Source: Pseudomonas umsongensis
GTDB taxonomy: Bacteria; Pseudomonadota; Gammaproteobacteria; Pseudomonadales; Pseudomonadaceae
Assembly: GCF_002236105.1 (NCBI RefSeq)
Contig: NZ_NIWU01000004.1
Coordinates: forward strand, 310,001-374,000
Direction: 5' to 3'
DNA: 64,000 bases
Shown here: positions 34,420-42,336 of the stretch, piece after piece
How positions within the stretch are numbered: position 1 is the stretch's first letter
Layout: every line of letters starts with the position of its first letter
The notes under the pieces: generated by a model
Database searches by the model: none
What the model was told of the DNA's origin: nothing
What the model saw: the letters and a program-made list of their open reading frames with translations, nothing else
Program-made: the position numbers and the translations under genes

Positions 34420-35784
34420 ATGTCCGCCTTCTTTGCCGAACGCGCGCTGCTGCCTAACGGATGGGCCAACAATGTACGTCTTGAGGTCAGCGCCGATGGC
34501 GTCCTGACCCATATCCAGGCCGATTCCCATGCAGATGACGCCGAACGGTTGAGCGGTCCGCTGCTGCCAGGCATGCCGAACCTGCACTCCCACGCCTTCC
34601 AGCGGGCCATGGCCGGGCTGGCGGAAGTGGCAGGCAACCCGAATGACAGTTTCTGGACCTGGCGCGACCTGATGTATCGCCTCGTCGGAAAAATCAGCCC
34701 GGAACAACTCGGCGTCATTGCCCGCCAGCTGTACATCGAAATGCTCAAGACCGGCTACACCTCGGTGGCCGAATTTCATTACGTGCACCACGACACCCAC
34801 GGCCAGCCTTACGCGGATCCCGCCGAACTGGCGCTGCGCATCAGCCAGGCCGCCAGCGCCGCCGGTATCGGCCTGACCCTGCTGCCAGTGCTCTACAGCC
34901 ACTCAGGTTTCGGTGGCCAGACGCCAAACGACGGTCAGCGTCGCTTTATCAACAGCACCGAGAACTACCTCAAGCTGCAATCGCGACTGCAGCCGATACT
35001 GGCGCAACAACCCGCACAGTCCCTGGGTTTGTGTTTCCACTCATTGCGTGCGGTCACACCGCAGCAGATAAGCGAAGTGCTGGCGGCCAGCGACAAGCAA
35101 TGCCCGGTGCACATTCACATTGCCGAACAGCAAAAGGAAGTGGACGACTGCTTGAGCTGGAGCGGTCGTCGTCCACTGCAATGGCTGTATGAAAATACCG
35201 AAGTCGATCAACGCTGGTGCCTGGTCCACGCCACCCACGCCAACCCGGAAGAAGTCACGCTGATGGCCAAGAGCCGGGCCATTGCCGGCTTGTGCCTGAC
35301 CACCGAAGCCAACTTGGGCGACGGGATATTCCCGGCGGTGGATTTTCTTGCCCAGGGCGGGCGCATGGGCATTGGTTCCGATAGCCATGTGTCGTTGAGC
35401 GTTGTGGAAGAACTGCGTTGGCTGGAATACGGGCAACGCCTGCGTGATCAACGGCGCAATCGCTTGTATGGCGCGGATCAGCCGATGGTCGGCCGCACGC
35501 TATTTGATGCTGCACTGGACGGCGGTGCGCAGGCGTTGGGGCAACCGATAGGTGCATTGGAGGTTGGCAAGCGTGCGGACTGGCTGGTACTGGACGGCAG
35601 TGATCCATACCTGGCCACTGCGAGCGGCGATGGAATCCTGAATCGCTGGTTGTTTGCCGGTGGAGATCGTCAGGTGCGTGATGTGCTGGTCAATGGCCAG
35701 TGGGTCGTGCGTGACGGGCGTCATGCCGGGGAAGAGGAAAGCAGCCGCGCCTTCACTCAAGTCCTGCGCGAACTCCTGGGCTGA
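34420..35784 (+). CDS. hutF: Formimidoylglutamate deiminase HutF
   Basis: Deiminates N-formimino-L-glutamate to N-formyl-L-glutamate, the Pseudomonas-type branch finished by HutG. The 454-residue amidohydrolase has PGMPNLHSHAFQRAM (HxH), PVHIHIAEQQKEVDDC, WCLVHATHANPEE and MGIGSDSHVS, which provide the zinc ligands and catalytic Asp. It is alone on the plus strand, divergent from hutC. Confidence 0.96.
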   Translation: MSAFFAERALLPNGWANNVRLEVSADGVLTHIQADSHADDAERLSGPLLPGMPNLHSHAFQRAMAGLAEVAGNPNDSFWTWRDLMYRLVGKISPEQLGVIARQLYIEMLKTGYTSVAEFHYVHHDTHGQPYADPAELALRISQAASAAGIGLTLLPVLYSHSGFGGQTPNDGQRRFINSTENYLKLQSRLQPILAQQPAQSLGLCFHSLRAVTPQQISEVLAASDKQCPVHIHIAEQQKEVDDCLSWSGRRPLQWLYENTEVDQRWCLVHATHANPEEVTLMAKSRAIAGLCLTTEANLGDGIFPAVDFLAQGGRMGIGSDSHVSLSVVEELRWLEYGQRLRDQRRNRLYGADQPMVGRTLFDAALDGGAQALGQPIGALEVGKRADWLVLDGSDPYLATASGDGILNRWLFAGGDRQVRDVLVNGQWVVRDGRHAGEEESSRAFTQVLRELLG

Positions 35785-35796
35785 CCCCAAAACAAC

Positions 35797-35886
35797 TGTG
35801 GGAGCGAGCCTGCTCGCGAAAGCGGCGTCTCAGTCAACAGCTCTGTCAACTGACACGCCCTCTTCGCGAGCAGGCTCGCTCCCACA
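35797..35886. repeat. REP pair, family B
   Basis: Inverted CTGTGGGAGCGAGCCTGCTC GCGAA units between the converging hutF and blc genes. Confidence 0.9.
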
Positions 35887-35904
35887 ATGATTATGCGCTA
35901 ACCG

Positions 35905-36474
35905 TCAGTTGGAGGTCTTGGCCATCTGCGTATCCGACGCTCGCCAGATCAGCCGCGTGGTGTCGTAACCCTGCTGACGCGCCTTGCTCAGCAACTCTTC
36001 ACGCACCACACCGTTGACGGTCGGGGTGCGCGCTAACAACCACAGGTAACGGCGGCTAGGATCGCCAACGATGGCAGTCTTGTAGTCATCGCTGACGTAC
36101 AACACCCAGTATTCGCCCTTCGCCACACCCGGTATCAACCTTGAAAACCAGGTATCGAATTCAACCCACAATTTGTCGGTCTTGCCTGGCACCTGTGGAT
36201 AAGCCGTGCCCCTGACCTCTTCCCATTCCCACTGCGGGGTCAAGCAGCGATTCAACACCGCGACGTTACCGTCAGGCTTGAGTGTGTAGTGGGCTTCGGA
36301 CTGCGCACAGTCGCGCTGGAAATACATCGGCAGTCGCGCCAACTCGTACCAGGTACCTTGATAGCGCTTGAGATTGACACTGTTGGCGGTTTTGGGCGCC
36401 AACGGGTCCTGGCCAGAACTGGCACAGCCGGCCAACACCAGGCCGGCAAAAAGCATGATCAATAACCGCTTCAT
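35905..36474 (-). CDS. blc: Outer-membrane lipocalin lipoprotein Blc
   Basis: A 189-residue bacterial lipocalin. The signal peptide ends in the lipobox VLAGC (Cys about residue 17), so it is lipid-anchored. The lipocalin signature YQGTWYELARLPMYFQRDC follows, and the barrel regions are recognisable (YTLKPDGNVAVLNRC, YWVLYVSDDYKTAIVGDPSRRYLWLLAR). Blc proteins bind fatty acids or lysophospholipids in the envelope. The small lipoprotein gene ends upstream after about 30 bp, so the two may be co-transcribed. Confidence 0.93.
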   Translation of the reverse strand: MKRLLIMLFAGLVLAGCASSGQDPLAPKTANSVNLKRYQGTWYELARLPMYFQRDCAQSEAHYTLKPDGNVAVLNRCLTPQWEWEEVRGTAYPQVPGKTDKLWVEFDTWFSRLIPGVAKGEYWVLYVSDDYKTAIVGDPSRRYLWLLARTPTVNGVVREELLSKARQQGYDTTRLIWRASDTQMAKTSN

Positions 36475-36505
36475 TGTTTTTCTCCCGCGGGCACGTGACC
36501 CCGGT

Positions 36506-36760
36506 TTACTTCAGGCCTTGGCCGGAAAACATCAACACTTTGTCACCGGCGAACTGCACGCTGATAAAGCTCTTCTGGTCGCCCCATGTGCAACTGGACA
36601 TTCCAAGCGCGCCTGAGCAATCGGTAGGTTTGCCCAAGAGGGTCTCGACCTCGGCCTTGGCCATTCCTGACGACAGCTTTGAGTAGTTTTCCTGATTGAC
36701 CTTGCTGCACGCAGCCAACAACACGCAAAACGATAGCAGGGCGATGGATCGCAGCGACAT
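36506..36760 (-). CDS. Small lipoprotein, probable BamE/SmpA-like fold
   Basis: An 84-residue protein with a signal peptide and lipobox LLAAC (Cys at about residue 18). The mature part (NYSKLSSGMAKAEVETLLGKPTDC...CTWGDQKSFISVQFAGDKVL) has the helix-helix-three-strand pattern of SmpA/BamE-like domains, where the KL..GM...EV...LG.P segment recurs. Function unknown. Start ATG 36760 was chosen because it gives the signal peptide and has a GGAG-like site; 13 codons upstream are open but unlikely. Probably forms an operon with blc. Confidence 0.8.
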   Translation of the reverse strand: MSLRSIALLSFCVLLAACSKVNQENYSKLSSGMAKAEVETLLGKPTDCSGALGMSSCTWGDQKSFISVQFAGDKVLMFSGQGLK

Positions 36761-36929
36761 GTGAAACTCCACGGACGAGGGTATTGGCATGACTGCCAAG
36801 CTGAACCTTAGAAGAGAAAAGCCCTATCTGGTTCCCTGCCCGACGGGCTATTTATCAGGCCGCTCGTCTGTCTTTTCACAAAAATTAGGAACTTCGTCCC
36901 GCCGTCCGGGTATTTCATCGGTTTTTGCA

Positions 36930-36957
36930 TAAAGCGTCTAATCTTTGGCGCCGTTCT
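36930..36957 (+). promoter_or_regulatory. Weak candidate FliA promoter of the second chemoreceptor
   Basis: TAAAGCGT, 12 bp, GCCGTTCT. The -35 TAAAG is good but the -10 matches GCCGATAA only in the first four bases and the spacer is one base too long. Confidence 0.35.
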
Positions 36958-37040
36958 GTCGACATACAAGCAACGCTAAGCCACGCCCGTGGCATTTGCT
37001 TCCCCTTTTGTAGACCCGATCTCCTGCGGTAGCTCATCCA

Positions 37041-38933
37041 ATGACCAGAAACATGAAATTCAGCCACAAGATCTTGTTGGCTGCCGCCCTCGTGGTGGCC
37101 GTCGCATTCGCTTGTTTCATCCTGTTCAACGACTATCGCCAGCGCCAGACCTTGCGCAGCAGCACCGAAGCCTCGATGCAGGAACTTGGCAGCCTGACCA
37201 CCAGCAATATCCAGACCTGGCTGGAAAGCCGCATGCAATTGCTGCAATCAATGGCCCAGCAGGTCAGTGCCGACGGTAACGCCCCCGCCAGCCTGAAACG
37301 AATCATCGACCTGCCCGCCTACACCGGCAACTTTCAGTTGAGTTACTTCGGTGGCGCCGATGGCGTGATGTTCTCGGTCCCGGCGGGCAATCGCGCGCCG
37401 GATTACGACCCGCGCACCCGCGGCTGGTACAAGGCTGCGAACAGCGCGCAACAGACCATCGTCACCGAACCGTACATCGCCGCCTCTTCCGGCAAGCTGG
37501 TGATCACGGTGGCAACCCCGGTTCAGCGCCAGGGCCAGATGATTGGCGTTGCCGGCGCCGACATCGACCTGTCGAGCGTCAGTGCGATCATCAACTCGCT
37601 GAACTTCGGCGGCCACGGCCATGCCTTCATCGTGGGTGCCGACGGCAAGATCCTGATTCACCCGGACAGCAAATGGGTACTCAAGAACCTCACCGACGCT
37701 TACCCTAACGGTGCGCCGACGGTCAGCCCGGGCATGAAAGAAGTCGAGATCGACGGCAAAAGCCAGTTCATCTCCTTCACCCATGTCAACGGGGTGCCGT
37801 CTGCAGACTGGTACGTGGCACTGGTGCTGGACCAGGACACCGCGTTCTCGATGCTGAGCGAATTCCGCACCTCGGCGATCATTGCCATGGTGATTGCAGT
37901 GGTGATCATCATCACGTTGCTGGGCATGTTGATCAGTTTCCTGATGCAGCCCTTGCTGACCATGGGCCGTGCCATGCACGACATCGCCGAGGGCGAAGGT
38001 GACCTGACCAAACGCCTGACCATCCACGGCCATGACGAGTTCGGTGCACTGGGGCTGTCATTCAACCGTTTCGTTGAACGCATCCACACCTCGATCAGCG
38101 AAGTGTCCTCGGCCACGGGCCAAGTCAACGAAGTGGCGCTGCGCGTTGTCGCCGCGTCCAATTCGTCGATGTTCAACTCCGACCAGCAAGCCTCCCGCAC
38201 CAGCAGTGTCGCCGCCGCGATCAATCAGCTCGGCGCCGCCGCCCAGGAAATCGCCCAGAACGCCGCCCTCGCCTCACAGCACTCGAGCGATGCCCGCGCG
38301 CTGGCCGAAGAGGGCCAGCAGGTGGTGGATAAGACCATCTCGGCGATGCACCAGCTGTCGGCAAAGATCAGCGACTCGTGCGGCAACATCGAGACGCTAA
38401 ACAGCAACACCGTCAACATCGGGCAGATTCTGGAGGTGATCACCAGCATCTCCCAGCAGACCAACCTGCTGGCGCTCAACGCGGCGATTGAAGCCGCTCG
38501 CGCCGGTGAAGCCGGACGTGGTTTTGCGGTGGTCGCCGACGAAGTGCGCAACCTCGCCCACCGCACACAGGACTCGGCGCAGCAAGTGCAGAAGATGATC
38601 GAGGAACTGCAAGTCGGCGCCCGGGAAGCGGTCACCATCATGACCGACAGCCAGCGTCAGAGCGAAAGCAGCGTCGGTATCGCCAACCAGGCCGGCGAGC
38701 GCCTGGGCAGCGTGACCCAGCGCATCGGCGAAATCGATGGAATGAACCAATCCGTTGCGACCGCAACGGAAGAACAGACAGCCGTGGTGGAATCGATCAA
38801 CGTCGACATCACCGAGATCAACACGCTGAACCAGGAAGGCGTGGAGAACCTGCAGTCGACCTTGCGTGCATGTGCTGATCTTGAACAGCAGGCGGCGCGG
38901 TTGAAGCAGTTGGTGGGTAGTTTCAGAATCTAA
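37041..38933 (+). CDS. Methyl-accepting chemotaxis protein with dCACHE amino-acid-type sensor
   Basis: A 630-residue chemoreceptor: TM1 about residues 10-30, a periplasmic dCACHE domain of about 245 residues, TM2 about 278-300, HAMP, and a signalling domain with tip QQTNLLALNAAIEAARAGEAG. The membrane-distal pocket shows DYDPRTRGWYKAA, VTEPYI and GVAGADIDL, i.e. the R.WY...Y...D pattern reported for amino-acid-binding dCACHE domains (PctA type). An amino-acid ligand is therefore likely; histidine is possible given the adjacent hut cluster, but that is only a guess. Start ATG 37041; an alternative ATG four codons on is possible. Confidence 0.92.
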   Translation: MTRNMKFSHKILLAAALVVAVAFACFILFNDYRQRQTLRSSTEASMQELGSLTTSNIQTWLESRMQLLQSMAQQVSADGNAPASLKRIIDLPAYTGNFQLSYFGGADGVMFSVPAGNRAPDYDPRTRGWYKAANSAQQTIVTEPYIAASSGKLVITVATPVQRQGQMIGVAGADIDLSSVSAIINSLNFGGHGHAFIVGADGKILIHPDSKWVLKNLTDAYPNGAPTVSPGMKEVEIDGKSQFISFTHVNGVPSADWYVALVLDQDTAFSMLSEFRTSAIIAMVIAVVIIITLLGMLISFLMQPLLTMGRAMHDIAEGEGDLTKRLTIHGHDEFGALGLSFNRFVERIHTSISEVSSATGQVNEVALRVVAASNSSMFNSDQQASRTSSVAAAINQLGAAAQEIAQNAALASQHSSDARALAEEGQQVVDKTISAMHQLSAKISDSCGNIETLNSNTVNIGQILEVITSISQQTNLLALNAAIEAARAGEAGRGFAVVADEVRNLAHRTQDSAQQVQKMIEELQVGAREAVTIMTDSQRQSESSVGIANQAGERLGSVTQRIGEIDGMNQSVATATEEQTAVVESINVDITEINTLNQEGVENLQSTLRACADLEQQAARLKQLVGSFRI

Positions 38934-38950
38934 GGCGATCTCACCGGCCT

Positions 38951-39045
38951 CATCGCGGGCAAGCCCGCTCCCACAGGTATCCTGGTGTCCACACTATTTG
39001 TGTTACACCACAAAACACTGTGGGAGCTGGCTTGCCAGCGAAGGC
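38951..39045. repeat. REP-like units, family D (mixed)
   Basis: CATCGCGGGCAAGCCCGCTC CCACAGG on the left and CTGTGGGAGCTGGCTTGCCA GCGAAGG on the right. The two arms belong to related but different sub-families with GGCAAGCC and GGCTTGCC centres. Confidence 0.8.
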
Positions 39046-39066
39046 GATATCAGCAACAGCGAAAAA

Positions 39067-39669
39067 CTAGAACCTTGAACCGGGTTTCGACAGAAACTCC
39101 AATTCCTCAGCCGTAGACTCGCGCCCCAACACCGAATTGCGATGCGGAAACCGTCCAAACTGCGCAATCACCTTCTGATGCCGCTCGGCAAAATCCAGAT
39201 AATCGGCAAACAATGCCCGATCACTCTCCGGCTGTTGCGCAACCAGTTCGATATGACGCGAAACGCCTTCGTTCTGCACCGCAAGGTTCTCGCTGTGCTC
39301 GAATACCAGCAGGATGAACACTCGCTGAATCGGTGATAACTGCCGGTCAAAATCCGCAGCAATGCCTTGGGCGACCAGTTTCTGGGCCCGTAGATCACCG
39401 GAAAAGGCTTTGGGGGTGTCGCGAAAGATCATGCGGGGGAGTTGATCAAGCAACAGCACCAGTGCCAGCCAACCTTCGGGACATTGCATCCACTTGGTCA
39501 ATCCGCCGGCCAGTGCCTGCTCGACCTGGTCCCCGAAACGCTCTCGCGCCTCGAGGTCCTGGCTGTCACGCTTGCCGAACCACAACTTGCCCTTGTCAGC
39601 CGCGATTGCCCTGGCTTCTTCGGCTGTACCGAACCACCAATCGAGCAACGGCTGCCAGGGCGCGTTCAT
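39067..39669 (-). CDS. DUF924 family protein
   Basis: A 200-residue soluble, mostly helical protein (WQPLLDWWFG..., LALVLLLDQLPRMIFRDTPKAFSGD, PIQRVFILLVFEHSENLAVQN, IAQFGRFPHRNSVLGRESTAEELEFL). The LDQLPRN-like and FGRFPHRN blocks are family signatures. Function unknown; the fold resembles tetratricopeptide-like helical proteins. It starts 3 bp after the fbp stop, so it is co-transcribed with fbp. Confidence 0.88.
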   Translation of the reverse strand: MNAPWQPLLDWWFGTAEEARAIAADKGKLWFGKRDSQDLEARERFGDQVEQALAGGLTKWMQCPEGWLALVLLLDQLPRMIFRDTPKAFSGDLRAQKLVAQGIAADFDRQLSPIQRVFILLVFEHSENLAVQNEGVSRHIELVAQQPESDRALFADYLDFAERHQKVIAQFGRFPHRNSVLGRESTAEELEFLSKPGSRF

Positions 39670-39672
39670 GGT

Positions 39673-40683
39673 TTATTCCTTGTGGTACGCCGTAACGCGT
39701 GCAACTTCTTCTTTCGAACCGAGGAACACCGCTACGCGCTGGTGCAGACCTTCAGGCTGGATGTCGAGAATACGTTGGTGACCATCGGTGGACGCGCCGC
39801 CCGCCTGCTCCACCAGGAACGACATCGGGTTGGCTTCGTACATCAGGCGCAATTTGCCTGGCTTGGACGGCTCGCGGTTGTCGCGCGGGTACATGAACAA
39901 GCCACCACGGGTCAGGATGCGATGCACGTCGGCGACCATGGCCGCGACCCAACGCATGTTGTAGTTCTTTTTCAACGGGCCTTCATCGCCTGCCAGCAAC
40001 TCGCCAACGTAGCGCTGTACCGGTGCTTCCCAGTGACGCTGGTTGGACGCGTTGATGGCAAATTCCTGGGTCGCTTCAGGAATGGTGATGTTTTCGTGGG
40101 TCAGTACGAAGCTGCCCATTTCACGATCCAGGGTGAAACCTTTCACGCCGTCGCCCAGGGTCAGGATCAACATGGTCTGAGGACCATAGATCGCGTAACC
40201 GGCGGCCACTTGCTGGGTGCCTGGCTGCAGGAAAGCCTTTTCATTCAAGGGCTCGTTCTGGCTCAGGTATTCGTTCGGACAACGCAGTACCGAGAAGATA
40301 GTGCCGACCGGGGCATTGATGTCGATGTTCGACGAACCGTCCAGCGGGTCGAACACCAACAGGTAGGCGCCTTTCGGGTATTTGCCCGGGATCTGGTAGG
40401 CGTTGTCCATTTCTTCGGACGCCATGCCAGCCAGGTGACCGCCCCATTCGTTGGCTTCCAGCAGGATCTCGTTGGAGATCACGTCGAGCTTCTTCTGCAC
40501 TTCGCCCTGGACGTTTTCAGTGCCCATGCTGCCCAGAACGCCACCCAGGGCGCCCTTGGACACGGCGTGGTTGATCTCCTTGCAGGCACGCGCCACCACT
40601 TCGATCAGGAAGCGCAGATCGGCAGGAGTGTTGTTGCTGCGGGTCTGCTCAATCAAATAGCGACTCAAGGTAACGCGGGACAT
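39673..40683 (-). CDS. fbp: Fructose-1,6-bisphosphatase class 1
   Basis: Gluconeogenic hydrolysis of fructose-1,6-bisphosphate. The 336-residue enzyme shows the metal-binding motif FDPLDGSSNIDINAPVGTIFSV, an upstream Glu in NEWGGHLAGMASEEMDN and the substrate loop GGLFMYPRDNREPSKPGKLRLMYEANPMSFLVEQAGG. Pseudomonads depend on this enzyme to make hexoses from organic acids. It is the first gene of fbp-DUF924. Confidence 0.97.
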   Translation of the reverse strand: MSRVTLSRYLIEQTRSNNTPADLRFLIEVVARACKEINHAVSKGALGGVLGSMGTENVQGEVQKKLDVISNEILLEANEWGGHLAGMASEEMDNAYQIPGKYPKGAYLLVFDPLDGSSNIDINAPVGTIFSVLRCPNEYLSQNEPLNEKAFLQPGTQQVAAGYAIYGPQTMLILTLGDGVKGFTLDREMGSFVLTHENITIPEATQEFAINASNQRHWEAPVQRYVGELLAGDEGPLKKNYNMRWVAAMVADVHRILTRGGLFMYPRDNREPSKPGKLRLMYEANPMSFLVEQAGGASTDGHQRILDIQPEGLHQRVAVFLGSKEEVARVTAYHKE

Positions 40684-40871
40684 GGAAGGCTCCGGAGGAA
40701 TGGGGGGACTAAAAACCCGCGCAGTTTAACGCGAGTCGGGGCGCATTTCCTCCTATCAGACGTGATCGGCTGAAGAGAGTTCATGCGCGGGGTTCAGCGT
40801 AGTAGGAAATGGTCTGGATGTGAGCAGGAAAGTAGCGGTCAAATCAGCATTTTTATTGACTGATCGACCGC

Positions 40872-40935
40872 CTTCGCGAGCAGGCTCGCTCCCACATGAA
40901 ACGCATAACTTGTGGGAGCGAGGCTGCTCGCGAAT
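40872..40935. repeat. REP pair, family B
   Basis: Inverted TTCGCGAGCAGGCTCGCTCC CACA and TGTGGGAGCGAGGCTGCTCG CGAA with a short 17-bp spacer; one arm has GAGGCTG instead of GAGCCTG. Between the DUF3999 gene end and fbp start. Confidence 0.88.
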
Positions 40936-40956
40936 GGTGCGTAGCGCCAGCCATTC

Positions 40957-42336
40957 TCAGGGGTTGGCGGGCGGCTTGCGCAGCAGGCTGAATGCCATCG
41001 CCGCCAGAAACAAAACCCCAAGCAGCAACACCGCCCACAGGCCAAACTTCTTCCAGTCGGTGCCCACCGCCGCCGGCAGTGTCGAAACAGCCGGCGTCGT
41101 CACCACCCCACCATCAACCGACGCCTGACCCAACGTCGCCAGCTTAGCCGGGCTGTAATCCGGAATCAGCGTCGACAATGGCAAGTTCGCCGCCTTAACC
41201 GTCGCATTGCCCAGTACCAGCGTATAGGGCTCTGACCCGCGCGCCAGAAACACCAGTTGCGTGGCCCGCACGGCAAACTTCACGGTTGGCGCCTGTGCGC
41301 CCAGGCCACCACCGCGCTCGTCCACGGTCAGTTTCAACTGTTGTATGGCTTGCCCCGGCAACTGCAACTCGTTCTGCACCACGTCCTCGCCATTCTGGGT
41401 CAGGCGATAGAGCAAGCCACTGCTCAACGGTTGCCACGGCAAGCTGCTGTCGCGCCGTCCAGACAGGATGACCGGCGCCAGGCTGTTAGGTTGACTCAAT
41501 TCAACCTGCACTCGCTCGACGTTCAGCCCCCTCGGTAATTGCCAGGTGTATTCACCTGCCTTCACGCTATTGCCGTCCAACGCGTGGGACCAGGTCAACG
41601 GCAGCGGTAAGCTACGCACGCTTTGCAACTGCGCCGATGTCAGTATCGGCGCCGATTGCGGCGAGTCCCACAGCAAGCGCAGATAGCGTGCAGACTGCCC
41701 CGGCAGGCTGACCTCATGCTGCTCGACCCGCTCATCGGCAAACGTCAGCCGCGCCAGTTGCCCCTCGCCCCAAGACTGCCAATGCTGCAAATCGTCGCTG
41801 GCCTCGATGCTGAACCGCTGGAAGCCATCACGCTCACTGGTCCAGTCGAGGATCAACTGCTGCAGCGGCGCCTTGATCGCGCTGGCATCCAGTAGCCAGC
41901 CACGTAACGCTTCCTCCCCCACCTCCAACTCAGTGGAAGGCTGCACCTGGACCAGGGTGCCATTGGCGCTCGCTTGCACGCGAACGCTCGGGGCATGCCC
42001 GGTGGCATCCGCCGAGTCATAAAGCGGGAACCATTTGACGTCAGTCAACGTAGGGTTGTCGTCAGCTTGTGCGTTTGCCCGTGACAGGGCATAGGCTTGC
42101 GGTTCGCCAGCGGCGTTGAATACGCGCACATCACTGAGGTCGGTCTGGCGTGCGCTCAGTTGCACAGCCAGGGGCAGCTCAACGCGATACCACGGACCTT
42201 CACCGCTCACGGACAACGGCACATGCGTGGCAAAGTCCGCCGGTGATTCCTGGGCCCACGTTTCCTGGAAAGAGACAGAGAGTGCCATGCCCATTGCAAA
42301 GATACCCAACCAGGCCCGGTTCAGCTTTTGACTCAA
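40957..42336 (-). CDS. DUF3999 family exported protein
   Basis: A 459-residue protein with a signal peptide (ending about TWAQE), a long beta-rich periplasmic region (DFATHVPLSVSGEGPWYRVELPLAVQL..., YLRLLWDSPQS..., repeated beta-sandwich-like blocks with discoidin-like LQHWQSWG), and one C-terminal membrane helix (FGLWAVLLLGVLFLAAMAFSLLRKPP). It starts with TTG, with GAAGGAG upstream, overlapping the stop of the DUF2339 gene by 4 bp (TTGA). No function is known; the pairing with DUF2339 is conserved in pseudomonads (from memory), which suggests that the two products work together. Confidence 0.85.
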   Translation of the reverse strand: MSQKLNRAWLGIFAMGMALSVSFQETWAQESPADFATHVPLSVSGEGPWYRVELPLAVQLSARQTDLSDVRVFNAAGEPQAYALSRANAQADDNPTLTDVKWFPLYDSADATGHAPSVRVQASANGTLVQVQPSTELEVGEEALRGWLLDASAIKAPLQQLILDWTSERDGFQRFSIEASDDLQHWQSWGEGQLARLTFADERVEQHEVSLPGQSARYLRLLWDSPQSAPILTSAQLQSVRSLPLPLTWSHALDGNSVKAGEYTWQLPRGLNVERVQVELSQPNSLAPVILSGRRDSSLPWQPLSSGLLYRLTQNGEDVVQNELQLPGQAIQQLKLTVDERGGGLGAQAPTVKFAVRATQLVFLARGSEPYTLVLGNATVKAANLPLSTLIPDYSPAKLATLGQASVDGGVVTTPAVSTLPAAVGTDWKKFGLWAVLLLGVLFLAAMAFSLLRKPPANP

